A stretch of 9,367 nucleotides of DNA. Source: Pseudomonadota bacterium. Lineage in GTDB: Bacteria > Pseudomonadota > Alphaproteobacteria > Rhizobiales > Xanthobacteraceae. Positions 1-5,396 of the stretch are shown in pieces. The stretch lies in contig JAEWHY010000098.1 in assembly GCA_023387555.1 (NCBI GenBank), positions 1 through 9,367 of the forward strand, written 5' to 3'. Each line of letters begins with the position of its first letter. Positions within the stretch are counted from its first letter, which is position 1. Both the position numbers and the translations under genes were made by a program. A model generated the notes under the pieces. It did no database searches. It was not told the origin of the DNA and was given only the letters and a program-made list of their open reading frames with translations.

Positions 1-126
1 TTGCCCACCCCGTCCGGCATCATGCTCGGGCGCTACGGGATGGTGTCGGAGGCCGGGGAACATTTCGACATCGATATCCCGGCATTCTCGCTCGATTCGG
101 TCCGCGCACCTCGCACCATTAACTAG
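1..126 (+). CDS. apaG: ApaG protein, C-terminal fragment
   Basis: The reading frame is open from base 1 and stops at TAG 124-126, giving the last 41 residues of a protein that begins outside the window. The visible part contains PSGIMLGRYGMV, then a GEHFDIDIPAFSLDS stretch and an arginine-containing tail ending RTIN. This matches the C-terminal beta strands of the ApaG/DUF525 family, an immunoglobulin-like beta sandwich of about 125-130 residues. ApaG has been linked genetically to cobalt resistance and magnesium efflux in enterobacteria, but its biochemical role is unsettled. The TTG at 1-3 is internal to the protein and is not taken as a start. The gene converges on the monooxygenase that follows; no strong terminator is visible in the 75 nt between them. 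Confidence 0.85.
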   Translation: MPTPSGIMLGRYGMVSEAGEHFDIDIPAFSLDSVRAPRTIN

Positions 127-201
127 AATCGCGCACGCAAAGCGCGCCGCCTTCGCGAAACCGCAAGCAGCGCCCACGCACATTAATCGCGGAATCGGAA
201 A

Positions 202-1521
202 CTAGGCGGGCAGTCCCGCCAGTTCAGCGCCCCGGACCCTGGCGCCCTTTGCAATCGTCTGCGGCGCCTTATTGAGCGCTTCGATCGCGAAGCCGGCCGC
301 AGCCTTGTAACCGGCCATGAAGGCAGCGCGTTCGTCCGGCGAGATCACATCGTCGATATTGTCGAATGTGCCGCCGCAGCGTTCGTCGACCATGTTGAGC
401 AGCCCGAACGGGCCGGCGCCGCGATTGCGCAGGACGAGTTGCGAAATCGGTCCGCATTGCTTGGCGTCATAGGCCGCCAGCGCGTCCGGCGTGACGCCAT
501 GTTCGACCATGGCAGCGCCAAGAATCCGCGCATCGACAATCGCCTGGCTCCCGCCATTGGAACCGGTCGGATACATGGCATGCGCGGCATCGCCGAGCAG
601 CAGCACCGGACCGTCCTGCCATGTCGATACGGGGTCGCGATCGATCATCGGGTTTTCGAAAACGCTCCCCGCATTCCGGAGCATGGCCGGCACGTCGAGC
701 CAGTCCCACACCCAGTCCTCGAAGTGGTGCACGAAGTCATCCGTCTCGACCTGACGGAACCAGCCGCTCTGCTTCCAGCCCTCGGCATTGTCCAGCGTAA
801 CCTCGGCGATCCAGTTGATCATCGACAGGCCGGTCTTCGGATCCGGATGCGAGATCGGATAAAACACCACCCGCTGCAAGTGCGTGCCGAGGCCGACCAT
901 GGACGCGCCGCTTCGAATTGGCTTCGCCCATGTGGTGCCGCGCCACATCAATGCGCCGCCCCAGTGAATCGGCGGCTGGCCCGGGTGCATCTGCGCGCGG
1001 ATCGCCGAGTGGATGCCGTCCGCGCCGAGCAGCAAGGCGCCCTTCACCTGTGAAGTTCCACCATCGGCATGCTCGACAAGCGCGGTGACGCTGCCATCGG
1101 CATTCTTCCGATAGCCTGACACGCGGCTGCCCAGCCGCACCGCCTCCGGCCCGATCCGTTCGACCAGCTTGTCGTAGAGCATCATATGGAACTGGCCGCG
1201 ATGCACGGCATATTGCGGCCAGTTATAGCCGGCGAGCTGCCCGCGGGGCTCCGAATAAATGTCGTTGCCGTTCAGGCCGACCAGCGCCCATTCCTTGGCC
1301 GGCAGGCCGACGCGATCGAGATCGGCTTGCGTGAAGCCGAGGTCGTACAATTCGCGCACCGCGTTGGGCTGCATGTTGATGCCAACGCCAAGCGGGCGCA
1401 TTTCGCGCACCGCTTCGAACACCACGCAGGGCACGCCGATCTGGTGCAGCGTCAGCGCTGTCGCGAGCCCGCCGATGCCGCCGCCGGCAATGATTACGAG
1501 ATTGTCCCTCACGCACCCCAC
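202..1521 (-). CDS. FAD-dependent aromatic monooxygenase (PhzS-like group A flavoprotein)
   Basis: A 439-residue class A flavoprotein monooxygenase, expected to be cytosolic, using FAD and NAD(P)H to hydroxylate an aromatic ring. The N-terminal dinucleotide-binding motif is GGGIGG (residues 13-18) with the ribose-binding acidic residue E36. The DG motif is GADGIHSAIR (D168, G169) and the second FAD motif is LLGDAAHAMYPTGSNGGSQA (G310, D311). RPLGVGINMQP (42-52), YAVHRGQ (104-110) and PMIDRDP (291-297) closely resemble PhzS, the phenazine-1-carboxylate-derivative hydroxylase of Pseudomonas; length is also near PhzS (about 400) with a longer C terminus. No other phenazine gene is nearby, so the true substrate is unknown and the usual neutral name is flavin-dependent oxidoreductase. 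The start is GTG at 1519-1521; a second in-frame GTG three codons in is also possible. The GGAGG upstream lies about 20 nt from the first GTG, so the start is not firmly fixed. Stop is TAG at 202-204. Confidence 0.88.
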   Translation of the reverse strand: MGCVRDNLVIIAGGGIGGLATALTLHQIGVPCVVFEAVREMRPLGVGINMQPNAVRELYDLGFTQADLDRVGLPAKEWALVGLNGNDIYSEPRGQLAGYNWPQYAVHRGQFHMMLYDKLVERIGPEAVRLGSRVSGYRKNADGSVTALVEHADGGTSQVKGALLLGADGIHSAIRAQMHPGQPPIHWGGALMWRGTTWAKPIRSGASMVGLGTHLQRVVFYPISHPDPKTGLSMINWIAEVTLDNAEGWKQSGWFRQVETDDFVHHFEDWVWDWLDVPAMLRNAGSVFENPMIDRDPVSTWQDGPVLLLGDAAHAMYPTGSNGGSQAIVDARILGAAMVEHGVTPDALAAYDAKQCGPISQLVLRNRGAGPFGLLNMVDERCGGTFDNIDDVISPDERAAFMAGYKAAAGFAIEALNKAPQTIAKGARVRGAELAGLPA

Positions 1522-1603
1522 CCCGATTTTTCTTTTACGCGCCTCCTCTAGCCTCCGGATGGCGGTGAGGGCAAGCGAGCCGGGATTGCAGGGGTTGTCG
1601 CGC

Positions 1604-1620
1604 CGGCGCGTTTCGCGCCG
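1604..1620 (-). terminator. Possible hairpin terminator after the motility pair
   Basis: A perfect 7-bp GC stem (CGGCGCG / CGCGCCG) with a TTT loop lies 14 nt beyond the stop codon of the YjfB-like gene, within the 113-nt gap before the monooxygenase start. No T-run follows on the minus strand, so this is at best a weak or Rho-assisted terminator. It could equally be a chance GC-rich palindrome. Confidence 0.3.
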
Positions 1621-1634
1621 CAGGGGTGCCGGGC

Positions 1635-1829
1635 CTAAACTGAAATATCGAGATTGCCGCCAACACCGGCCGCGACCAGCGCCTTCATGTTCTCCTGCGC
1701 AGCTTCGAGAACCTGCACGACGGAGGCCTGCGCCTCGGCATTCATCTTCATCATCCTGGCCGCAACCGCGGTCTGCAACTGCGCGGTCCTTGCGCCGGCA
1801 AAAGCCGCCGCTAACGCTCCCACATCCAT
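1635..1829 (-). CDS. YjfB-like putative motility protein
   Basis: A 64-residue protein starting MDVGALAAAF and ending GGNLDISV. The N-terminal MD-[VI]-x-x-L segment, the alanine- and glutamine-rich helical middle (about residues 15-53, with MMKMNAEAQ) and the C-terminal NLDISV match the small YjfB family, annotated as putative motility proteins from their genomic association with flagellar genes; the biochemical function is unknown. There is no signal peptide or membrane segment. It starts 7 nt after the stop of the 140-aa gene, so the two are almost certainly co-transcribed and translationally linked; only a weak purine-rich stretch (AAAGG, GAGA) precedes the ATG. A CtrA-like site upstream of the pair would fit a motility role, but no other flagellar gene is in the window. 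Confidence 0.75.
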   Translation of the reverse strand: MDVGALAAAFAGARTAQLQTAVAARMMKMNAEAQASVVQVLEAAQENMKALVAAGVGGNLDISV

Positions 1830-1836
1830 CGCCGTC

Positions 1837-2259
1837 TCACACCTTTACATTGACTTTGGTGCCGGTCTTCAGATCCACCACGGTCCCGTCCGTGTGCGTG
1901 ATCGTATTGGCCGAGAGATTGATCACCGCGCCGCCGCTGATGGTGACGGAATCGTTGTAGCTGAAGGACGACTGCTTCGGCGGATTGACCTGGTTCTGCT
2001 CGGCCGCCAAGGCCGCAAGCATCTTTTCCTGCTTGACCTTGGCCTCTTGCTGGATGCGCGCCATCGCACGGTTGGCCGCGATCTCTCCGAGATTATAGCC
2101 GACATCGTTCCAGGCGGTCTGGAGCGAGGCGACCGCATTCTGCATGTTCGCTTCGTATTTCTCCTGGAAGGCTTTGCGCTTCTCGCGCCACGCCGTCATG
2201 CTCTGGTACGCGGACGGTGTCCGCGTCCAGCCCATCTTCTTGATGCCGTAGCCCGCCAT
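1837..2259 (-). CDS. Conserved-looking hypothetical protein paired with YjfB-like gene
   Basis: A 140-residue protein I do not recognise by name. Residues about 15-90 are predicted mostly helical and rich in Ala, Gln, Glu and Lys (QEKYEANMQN, ARIQQEAKVKQEKM), possibly a coiled coil. Residues 97-140 change to a short-repeat beta-like region rich in Ser, Thr, Val and Asp (SVTISGGAVINLS, GTVVDLKTGTKVNV). There is no signal peptide, membrane segment or cysteine. The ATG at 2257-2259 is chosen because GGAG lies 7 nt upstream; the frame stays open to a TTG ten codons earlier, but that start has no comparable ribosome site. The gene leads a two-gene unit with the YjfB-like gene, so a role in motility or the cell envelope is plausible but unproven. 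It is divergent from the arsR gene, with a 153-nt shared upstream region. Confidence 0.75.
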   Translation of the reverse strand: MAGYGIKKMGWTRTPSAYQSMTAWREKRKAFQEKYEANMQNAVASLQTAWNDVGYNLGEIAANRAMARIQQEAKVKQEKMLAALAAEQNQVNPPKQSSFSYNDSVTISGGAVINLSANTITHTDGTVVDLKTGTKVNVKV

Positions 2260-2293
2260 TGATCCGCTCCGCGGGCGATGATCAAGCAAAGCG

Positions 2294-2320
2294 GTTACGA
2301 ACCGGCTAACGGCGGGTTAA
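2294..2320 (-). promoter_or_regulatory. Candidate CtrA-type site upstream of the motility pair
   Basis: Read on the minus strand from 2320, the sequence shows TTAA, 7 nt, TTAG, 7 nt, GTAAC. The alphaproteobacterial CtrA consensus is TTAA-N7-TTAAC, so the first pair matches with one base off and the second is a more degenerate pair in the same phase. The last half-site ends 34 nt before the ATG of the 140-aa gene. CtrA commonly controls motility genes in alphaproteobacteria. The motif is short and degenerate, so this is a candidate only. Confidence 0.4.
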
Positions 2321-2376
2321 CGCGACCAGCCGCCGCAGGCATCCCTGCCCCTCCGGAAAATATCGCACCGGCGCTC

Positions 2377-2405
2377 TTGACGTAGCGCGCTTCCGGGTCA
2401 ATACT
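2377..2405 (+). promoter_or_regulatory. Sigma70-like promoter of the arsR cluster
   Basis: A -35 element TTGACG (2377-2382) is separated by exactly 17 nt from a -10 element AATACT (2400-2405). The -35 matches five of six consensus bases and the -10 four of six. Transcription would start near 2411-2413, at the arsR ATG (2413-2415), implying a leaderless or nearly leaderless mRNA. No Shine-Dalgarno sequence precedes this ATG, consistent with that reading. Confidence 0.65.
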
Positions 2406-2422
2406 TAACCATATGGTTTACT
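2403..2422. promoter_or_regulatory. Palindromic operator overlapping the arsR start codon
   Basis: The sequence ACTTAACCATATGGTTTACT has a perfect 12-bp dyad core, AACCATATGGTT (2407-2418), and 16 of 20 bases are symmetric over the whole stretch. It overlaps the end of the -10 box, the predicted transcription start and the first codons of arsR. ArsR-family dimers bind such short dyads next to or within promoters, so this is the likely autorepression operator. I saw no second copy of the core in the window. Confidence 0.65.
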
Positions 2423-2856
2423 ATAAGAACGACAGCCTGGATACGACCTTCGCGGCGCTGTCCGACCCGACCCGCCGCGCGATCCTCGCGCAGCTTGCCA
2501 AGCAGGACGGCATGTCGGTCAGCGATATCGCGAAGCCGTTTCCGGTCTCGCTTCCTGCAGTCATGAAGCACCTCGATGTGCTCGAGAGTGCCAAACTGAT
2601 CCGGCGCACGAAAAAGGGCCGGGTCGTGTCTTGCGAGCTGACGGCTGCGCCCATGGAGGACGCCATGCTGTGGCTGAACCGGTATGCGCTGTTCTGGTCG
2701 AAGCAGCTCGATCGCCTTGCCGCCTTTGTGGAGGAAGAATCATGTCCCTCGCCCGCGCCGACTTCGCCGACAAGCCAAGCCTCACCCTCAAACGTCGTCT
2801 CAATGCGCCGGCGGAAAAGGTCTACGCGGCATGGACCGACCCCCAGAAAATCGTGA
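2413..2856 (+). CDS. ArsR/SmtB-family winged-helix repressor
   Basis: A 147-residue transcription factor. Residues 9-110 form the winged helix-turn-helix: LSDPTRRAILAQL (16-28) is the characteristic helix, VSDIAKPFPVSLPAVMKHLDVL (36-57) is the HTH, and RRTKKGRVVSCEL (64-76) is the wing. The metal-binding Cys box of arsenic or cadmium sensors is absent (only C74 and C111), so it probably responds to something other than a thiophilic metal, as do other ArsR proteins paired with AHSA1 partners. Residues 110-147 are a Ser/Pro- then Arg-rich tail encoded inside the next gene, overlapping it by 115 nt in another frame; the folded domain is complete before it. The start ATG lies within the operator palindrome and lacks a Shine-Dalgarno. 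It likely represses itself and the co-transcribed SRPBCC and GST genes. Confidence 0.9.
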   Translation: MVYYKNDSLDTTFAALSDPTRRAILAQLAKQDGMSVSDIAKPFPVSLPAVMKHLDVLESAKLIRRTKKGRVVSCELTAAPMEDAMLWLNRYALFWSKQLDRLAAFVEEESCPSPAPTSPTSQASPSNVVSMRRRKRSTRHGPTPRKS

Positions 2857-3191
2857 AGTGGTTCGGCCCGGATTCCGGCCCGGTGACCAAGGCGGAGATC
2901 GACCTGCGCGTCGGTGGCCGCTTCGATATCGGCTTTCACACCGAAGATGGCGAATACCATCAGGTCGGCGGCGTCTACCGCGAGGTCGTGCCGAACGAGA
3001 AGCTCGCCTTCACCTGGGCATGGCACACCATGAAGGAGCGCGAGTCCTTCGTCACCATCACCATCAAGCGCGACGGCGACGGCTCGATCCTGACGCTGCT
3101 GCACGAGAAATTCTTCGACGAGGCCGCCCGCGACGGCCATAGCCGTGGCTGGACCGGCTCGCTCGACAAGCTCGAGAAGCTGTTCGCCTGA
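2742..3191 (+). CDS. SRPBCC-family protein, AHSA1 type (ArsR partner)
   Basis: A 149-residue protein with one START/SRPBCC (Aha1 C-terminal-like) domain covering about residues 13-148. Visible signatures are LKRRLNAPAEKVYAAWTDP (16-34), KWFGP (39-43), LRVGGRFDIGF (55-65), VGGVYREVVPNEKLAFTW (75-92) and the terminal helix HSRGWTGSLDKLEKLF (133-148). Such domains form a helix-grip fold with a deep hydrophobic cavity; the bacterial members have no established general function and are not Hsp90 co-chaperones in any proven sense. The ATG at 2742 is chosen because GAGGA precedes it with normal spacing; a frame upstream of it only runs through arsR. It overlaps the arsR tail by 115 nt, a pairing seen often for ArsR and AHSA1 genes, suggesting that the partner binds the ligand sensed or cleared by this system. 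Confidence 0.9.
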   Translation: MSLARADFADKPSLTLKRRLNAPAEKVYAAWTDPQKIVKWFGPDSGPVTKAEIDLRVGGRFDIGFHTEDGEYHQVGGVYREVVPNEKLAFTWAWHTMKERESFVTITIKRDGDGSILTLLHEKFFDEAARDGHSRGWTGSLDKLEKLFA

Positions 3192-3208
3192 ACGCAAGGA
3201 GCAGACCC

Positions 3209-3838
3209 ATGAAGCTCTATTATTTCGAGACCATCAACGGCCAGAAGGCATGTGCCGTCGCAAAGTATCTGGAAGCGCCGGTCGAATTTATTCGCGTCGA
3301 TCTCGCCAAAGGCGAGCAAAGGACGCCGCAGTATCTGGCGATCAATCCGAACGGCAAGATTCCGGCCTTGGAAGACGGCGACATCAGGCTGTGGGAGTCG
3401 AACGCCATCATGTGTCACCTCGCCCGCAAGGCGAAGTCCGAGCTGCTGCCGGACGATCCGGCAAAGCAGATCGAGGTGATGAAATGGCTGTTCTGGAACT
3501 CGGAACATTTCACGCGGCATGCCGGGACGCTCTATTTCAACTACCTCGTCAAGCCGAAATTCGGCCTTGGCGCGCCGGACGAGAAAGCCACCGAGGAGGC
3601 GATCGGCTTCGCCAGGCAGTTCGCGCTCGTTCTCGATCGCGCGCTTGAAGACCGCACCTTCCTGCTTGGCGATCACCTCACCATCGCGGATTTCGCCGTG
3701 TCGGTGACGCTGCCGCAAGCCGAGGCCATCCGCCTGCCGATCGAGGGCCTGTCGAATATCGCGCGCTGGAAATCGCACCTCGAAGAGATCCCCGCCTGGC
3801 GTGATCCCTACCCAGCCACGCAGGCCCGCGCTGCCTAG
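3209..3838 (+). CDS. Glutathione S-transferase family protein
   Basis: A 209-residue cytosolic GST. The N-terminal thioredoxin-like domain (about 1-75) begins MKLYYFETINGQKA, carries NPNGKIPAL with the cis-proline P52, and WESNAI containing the glutathione gamma-glutamyl-binding E63-S64 pair. The helical C-terminal domain (about 88-200) has the N-capping box LGDHLTIADFAVS (D155 to D161). The family conjugates glutathione to electrophiles or reduces peroxides and disulfides. The catalytic residue is unclear: Y4 and Y5 or T8 are candidates, so the class is not assigned. AAGGAG at 3196-3201, 7 nt before the ATG, fixes the start. It follows the SRPBCC gene by 17 nt and is probably in the arsR operon, linking the repressor to glutathione-based detoxification. 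Confidence 0.9.
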   Translation: MKLYYFETINGQKACAVAKYLEAPVEFIRVDLAKGEQRTPQYLAINPNGKIPALEDGDIRLWESNAIMCHLARKAKSELLPDDPAKQIEVMKWLFWNSEHFTRHAGTLYFNYLVKPKFGLGAPDEKATEEAIGFARQFALVLDRALEDRTFLLGDHLTIADFAVSVTLPQAEAIRLPIEGLSNIARWKSHLEEIPAWRDPYPATQARAA

Positions 3839-3913
3839 CTGGGAACTAAGACGAAGCCGCCGAGCGCACCATTCTCTCCGAGGTTATTGCGCGCACGGTC
3901 ATGGCTGATACTG

Positions 3914-3933
3914 GCGGCAGCGCTTGCTGCCGC
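3914..3933 (+). other. Strong hairpin between the GST and DUF1428 genes
   Basis: A perfect 8-bp inverted repeat, GCGGCAGC and GCTGCCGC, with a 4-nt loop lies in the 134-nt gap 3839-3972. No T-run follows, so it is not a classical intrinsic terminator; it may terminate with Rho, stabilise the upstream mRNA end, or mark a break between transcription units. I see no convincing promoter in the rest of this gap. Confidence 0.45.
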
Positions 3934-3972
3934 TGAGATTGCGAACGAGACAATGTATTGAGGAGTACCCAA

Positions 3973-4335
3973 ATGGCTTACGTCGACGGATTTCTACTGG
4001 CCGTTCCCAAGAAAAACCTGAAGGAATACAAACGCATCGCGACGATCTCCGGCAAGATCTGGAAGGAATATGGCGCGATCGACTACCACGAATGCGTCGC
4101 CGACGACGTCAAGCCGGGCAAATGGACTTCGTTCCCGCAGGCGGTGAAGCTGAAAGAGGGCGAGGTCGTGGTGTTCTCCTGGATCACCTACAAATCGCGC
4201 AGGAGCCGCGACGCCATCCTGAAGAAGGTGATGAAGGACAAGCGCCTTGCCGACCTGATGAAGGACCCGAAGATGCTGCCGTTCGATGCCAAGCGCATGA
4301 TCTGGGGCGGCTTCAAGAGTTTCATCGACCTCTGA
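3973..4335 (+). CDS. DUF1428 family protein (YbaA-like)
   Basis: A 120-residue protein of the DUF1428 family, small dimeric alpha/beta-barrel (ferredoxin-like) proteins of unknown activity. Diagnostic segments are YVDGFLLAVPKKNLKEYKRI (3-22), WKEYGAIDYHECVADDV (30-46), VVFSWITYKSRRSRD (66-80) and the C-terminal PFDAKRMIWGGFKSFIDL (103-120). The family has about this length, so the gene is complete. AGGAG at 3961-3965 lies 7 nt before the ATG at 3973, deciding this start over a TTG 15 nt upstream that falls before the ribosome site. It opens the second block of the cluster (DUF1428, VOC, SRPBCC, SRPBCC, DUF1579). DUF1428, SRPBCC and VOC genes often occur together, but the reaction, if any, is unknown. 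Confidence 0.88.
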   Translation: MAYVDGFLLAVPKKNLKEYKRIATISGKIWKEYGAIDYHECVADDVKPGKWTSFPQAVKLKEGEVVVFSWITYKSRRSRDAILKKVMKDKRLADLMKDPKMLPFDAKRMIWGGFKSFIDL

Positions 4336-4414
4336 TCGCCGGCGCCGGGAAGCCAGCACCACCGCCGAGCGGCAAACGCTCAGCCCGACCGAATACATGA
4401 GGAAGGAAACCAAC

Positions 4415-4840
4415 ATGGACCAGAAGCCACAGGGCGTCGTTCCGCATCTCGTCATCGAAGGCGCAGCCGACGCACTCGACTTCTACAAAAATGCCTTCGG
4501 CGCAACCGAGCTCATGCGGATGCCAGCCGAGGACGGCAAGCGCCTGATGCACGCCGCGATGATCGTCAACGGATGCCACATCTATCTGATGGATGACTTC
4601 GTGGAGTATCGCGAGCAATGCAGCGGCGGCAAGGTGCTGGGGCCCAAGGAAAACGGCGCGACCACCTTCGTCCTCCATCTGGGCGTTCCGGATTGCGACG
4701 CCGCGGTGAAACGCGCGGTCGACGCTGGCTGCACCGTCATGATGGCGCCAATGGACGCCTTCTGGGGCGATCGCTACGGCCAGGTGCTCGATCCCTACGG
4801 CCATGCGTGGAGCTTCTCGCATCCGCTCAACAAGAACTGA
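4415..4840 (+). CDS. VOC superfamily protein, PhnB-like
   Basis: A 141-residue vicinal-oxygen-chelate (glyoxalase/bleomycin-resistance fold) protein with paired beta-alpha-beta-beta-beta modules. The PhnB-type hallmarks are VVPHLVIEGAADALDFYKNA (8-27), MHAAMIVNG (45-53), the second module VLHLGVPDCDAAVKRAVDAG (86-105) and WGDRYGQVLDPYGHAWSF (117-134). H11, H46 and H88 are candidate metal or ligand residues, but PhnB-like proteins often lack a proven metal site or enzyme activity. GGAAGGA at 4401-4407 sits about 7 nt before the chosen ATG; an ATG 18 nt upstream would put the ribosome site inside the gene. It is 79 nt after the DUF1428 gene and 31 nt before an SRPBCC gene. The likely role is binding or isomerising a small molecule; bleomycin resistance should not be assumed. 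Confidence 0.88.
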   Translation: MDQKPQGVVPHLVIEGAADALDFYKNAFGATELMRMPAEDGKRLMHAAMIVNGCHIYLMDDFVEYREQCSGGKVLGPKENGATTFVLHLGVPDCDAAVKRAVDAGCTVMMAPMDAFWGDRYGQVLDPYGHAWSFSHPLNKN

Positions 4841-4871
4841 GCGACACCCTCTCATTCAAGGAATATCAATC

Positions 4872-5384
4872 GTGAGCACGATCGACATCGAACAGGAATT
4901 CGTCATCAGCCGAACGGTGCAGGCACCGCTCGAAAGAGTCTGGAGCGCCTTTACCGAGGCCGACCAGCTCCAGAAATGGTGGGGACCGAAAGGCGCCGCC
5001 ATCCGCGTAATGAAGCTCGATCTCAGGCCCGGCGGGATGTTTCACTACGCGATGGAGTTCCAGCCGGGACACCCGATCTACGGCCGATTTGTCTACGGAC
5101 TGATCGATGCGCCCCACCGGCTGGAATATATCAGCGGCTTCTCGGACGCCGACGGCGGCCTCACCCGCGCGCCGTTTCCGCAACTCGAGGGCCGTTTCCC
5201 GCTCGAAATCCATAACGCTGTCACCTTCGATGAGAAGGACGGCGCGACGATCGTGACCGTGCGCTCCGCGCCGGTCAACGCGACGCAAGCCGAGATCGAG
5301 ACCTATGTCGGCATGTTCGACTCGATGCGTGGCGGCTTCGCCGGCACCTTCGACCAGCTCGATGCGCATCTAGCGGACCGATAA
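4872..5384 (+). CDS. SRPBCC-family protein, AHSA1 type (second copy, GTG start)
   Basis: A 170-residue START/SRPBCC-domain protein. FVISRTVQAPLERVWSAFTE (10-29), KWWGPKG (35-41), LDLRPGGMFHYAME (49-62), GRFVYGLIDAPHRLEYI (71-87) and the last helix GMFDSMRGGFAGTFDQLDAHL (147-167) define the AHSA1-like subgroup. It differs clearly from the arsR-linked SRPBCC protein: it has the WWGPKG motif and a longer loop (about 90-112) between central strands, so it is not a recent duplicate. The start is taken as GTG at 4872 with AAGGA ending 10 nt upstream; the frame extends further back only into the end of the VOC gene. The stop at 5382-5384 is 12 nt before the next SRPBCC gene, indicating co-transcription. 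Substrate unknown; a hydrophobic cavity protein is expected. Confidence 0.88.
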   Translation: MSTIDIEQEFVISRTVQAPLERVWSAFTEADQLQKWWGPKGAAIRVMKLDLRPGGMFHYAMEFQPGHPIYGRFVYGLIDAPHRLEYISGFSDADGGLTRAPFPQLEGRFPLEIHNAVTFDEKDGATIVTVRSAPVNATQAEIETYVGMFDSMRGGFAGTFDQLDAHLADR

Positions 5385-5396
5385 CAGGGACCCGCC

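Noticed and set aside
439..1053. A 204-codon plus-strand frame inside the monooxygenase
   Set aside because: The opposite strand encodes all FAD-binding motifs of a full-length flavoprotein, and this frame shows only His/Arg-rich antisense composition.
2413..2856. Metal-sensing (arsenic, cadmium or zinc) function for the ArsR protein
   Set aside because: The cysteine-containing metal box on the recognition helix is absent and the neighbours include no metal efflux or reductase gene.
2421..3197. A 258-codon minus-strand frame opposite arsR and the SRPBCC gene
   Set aside because: It is the antisense shadow of two recognised genes. The conserved proteins are on the plus strand.
3884..3912. 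Promoter TTATTG-N17-GATACT before the DUF1428 gene
   Set aside because: The -35 candidate matches only two of six consensus bases, too weak to report as a feature.
3901..3936. An 11-codon ORF (ATG to TGA) over the 3914-3933 hairpin, as a possible leader peptide
   Set aside because: No ribosome site precedes it, no run of a single regulatory amino acid is encoded, and no alternative antiterminator structure is evident.
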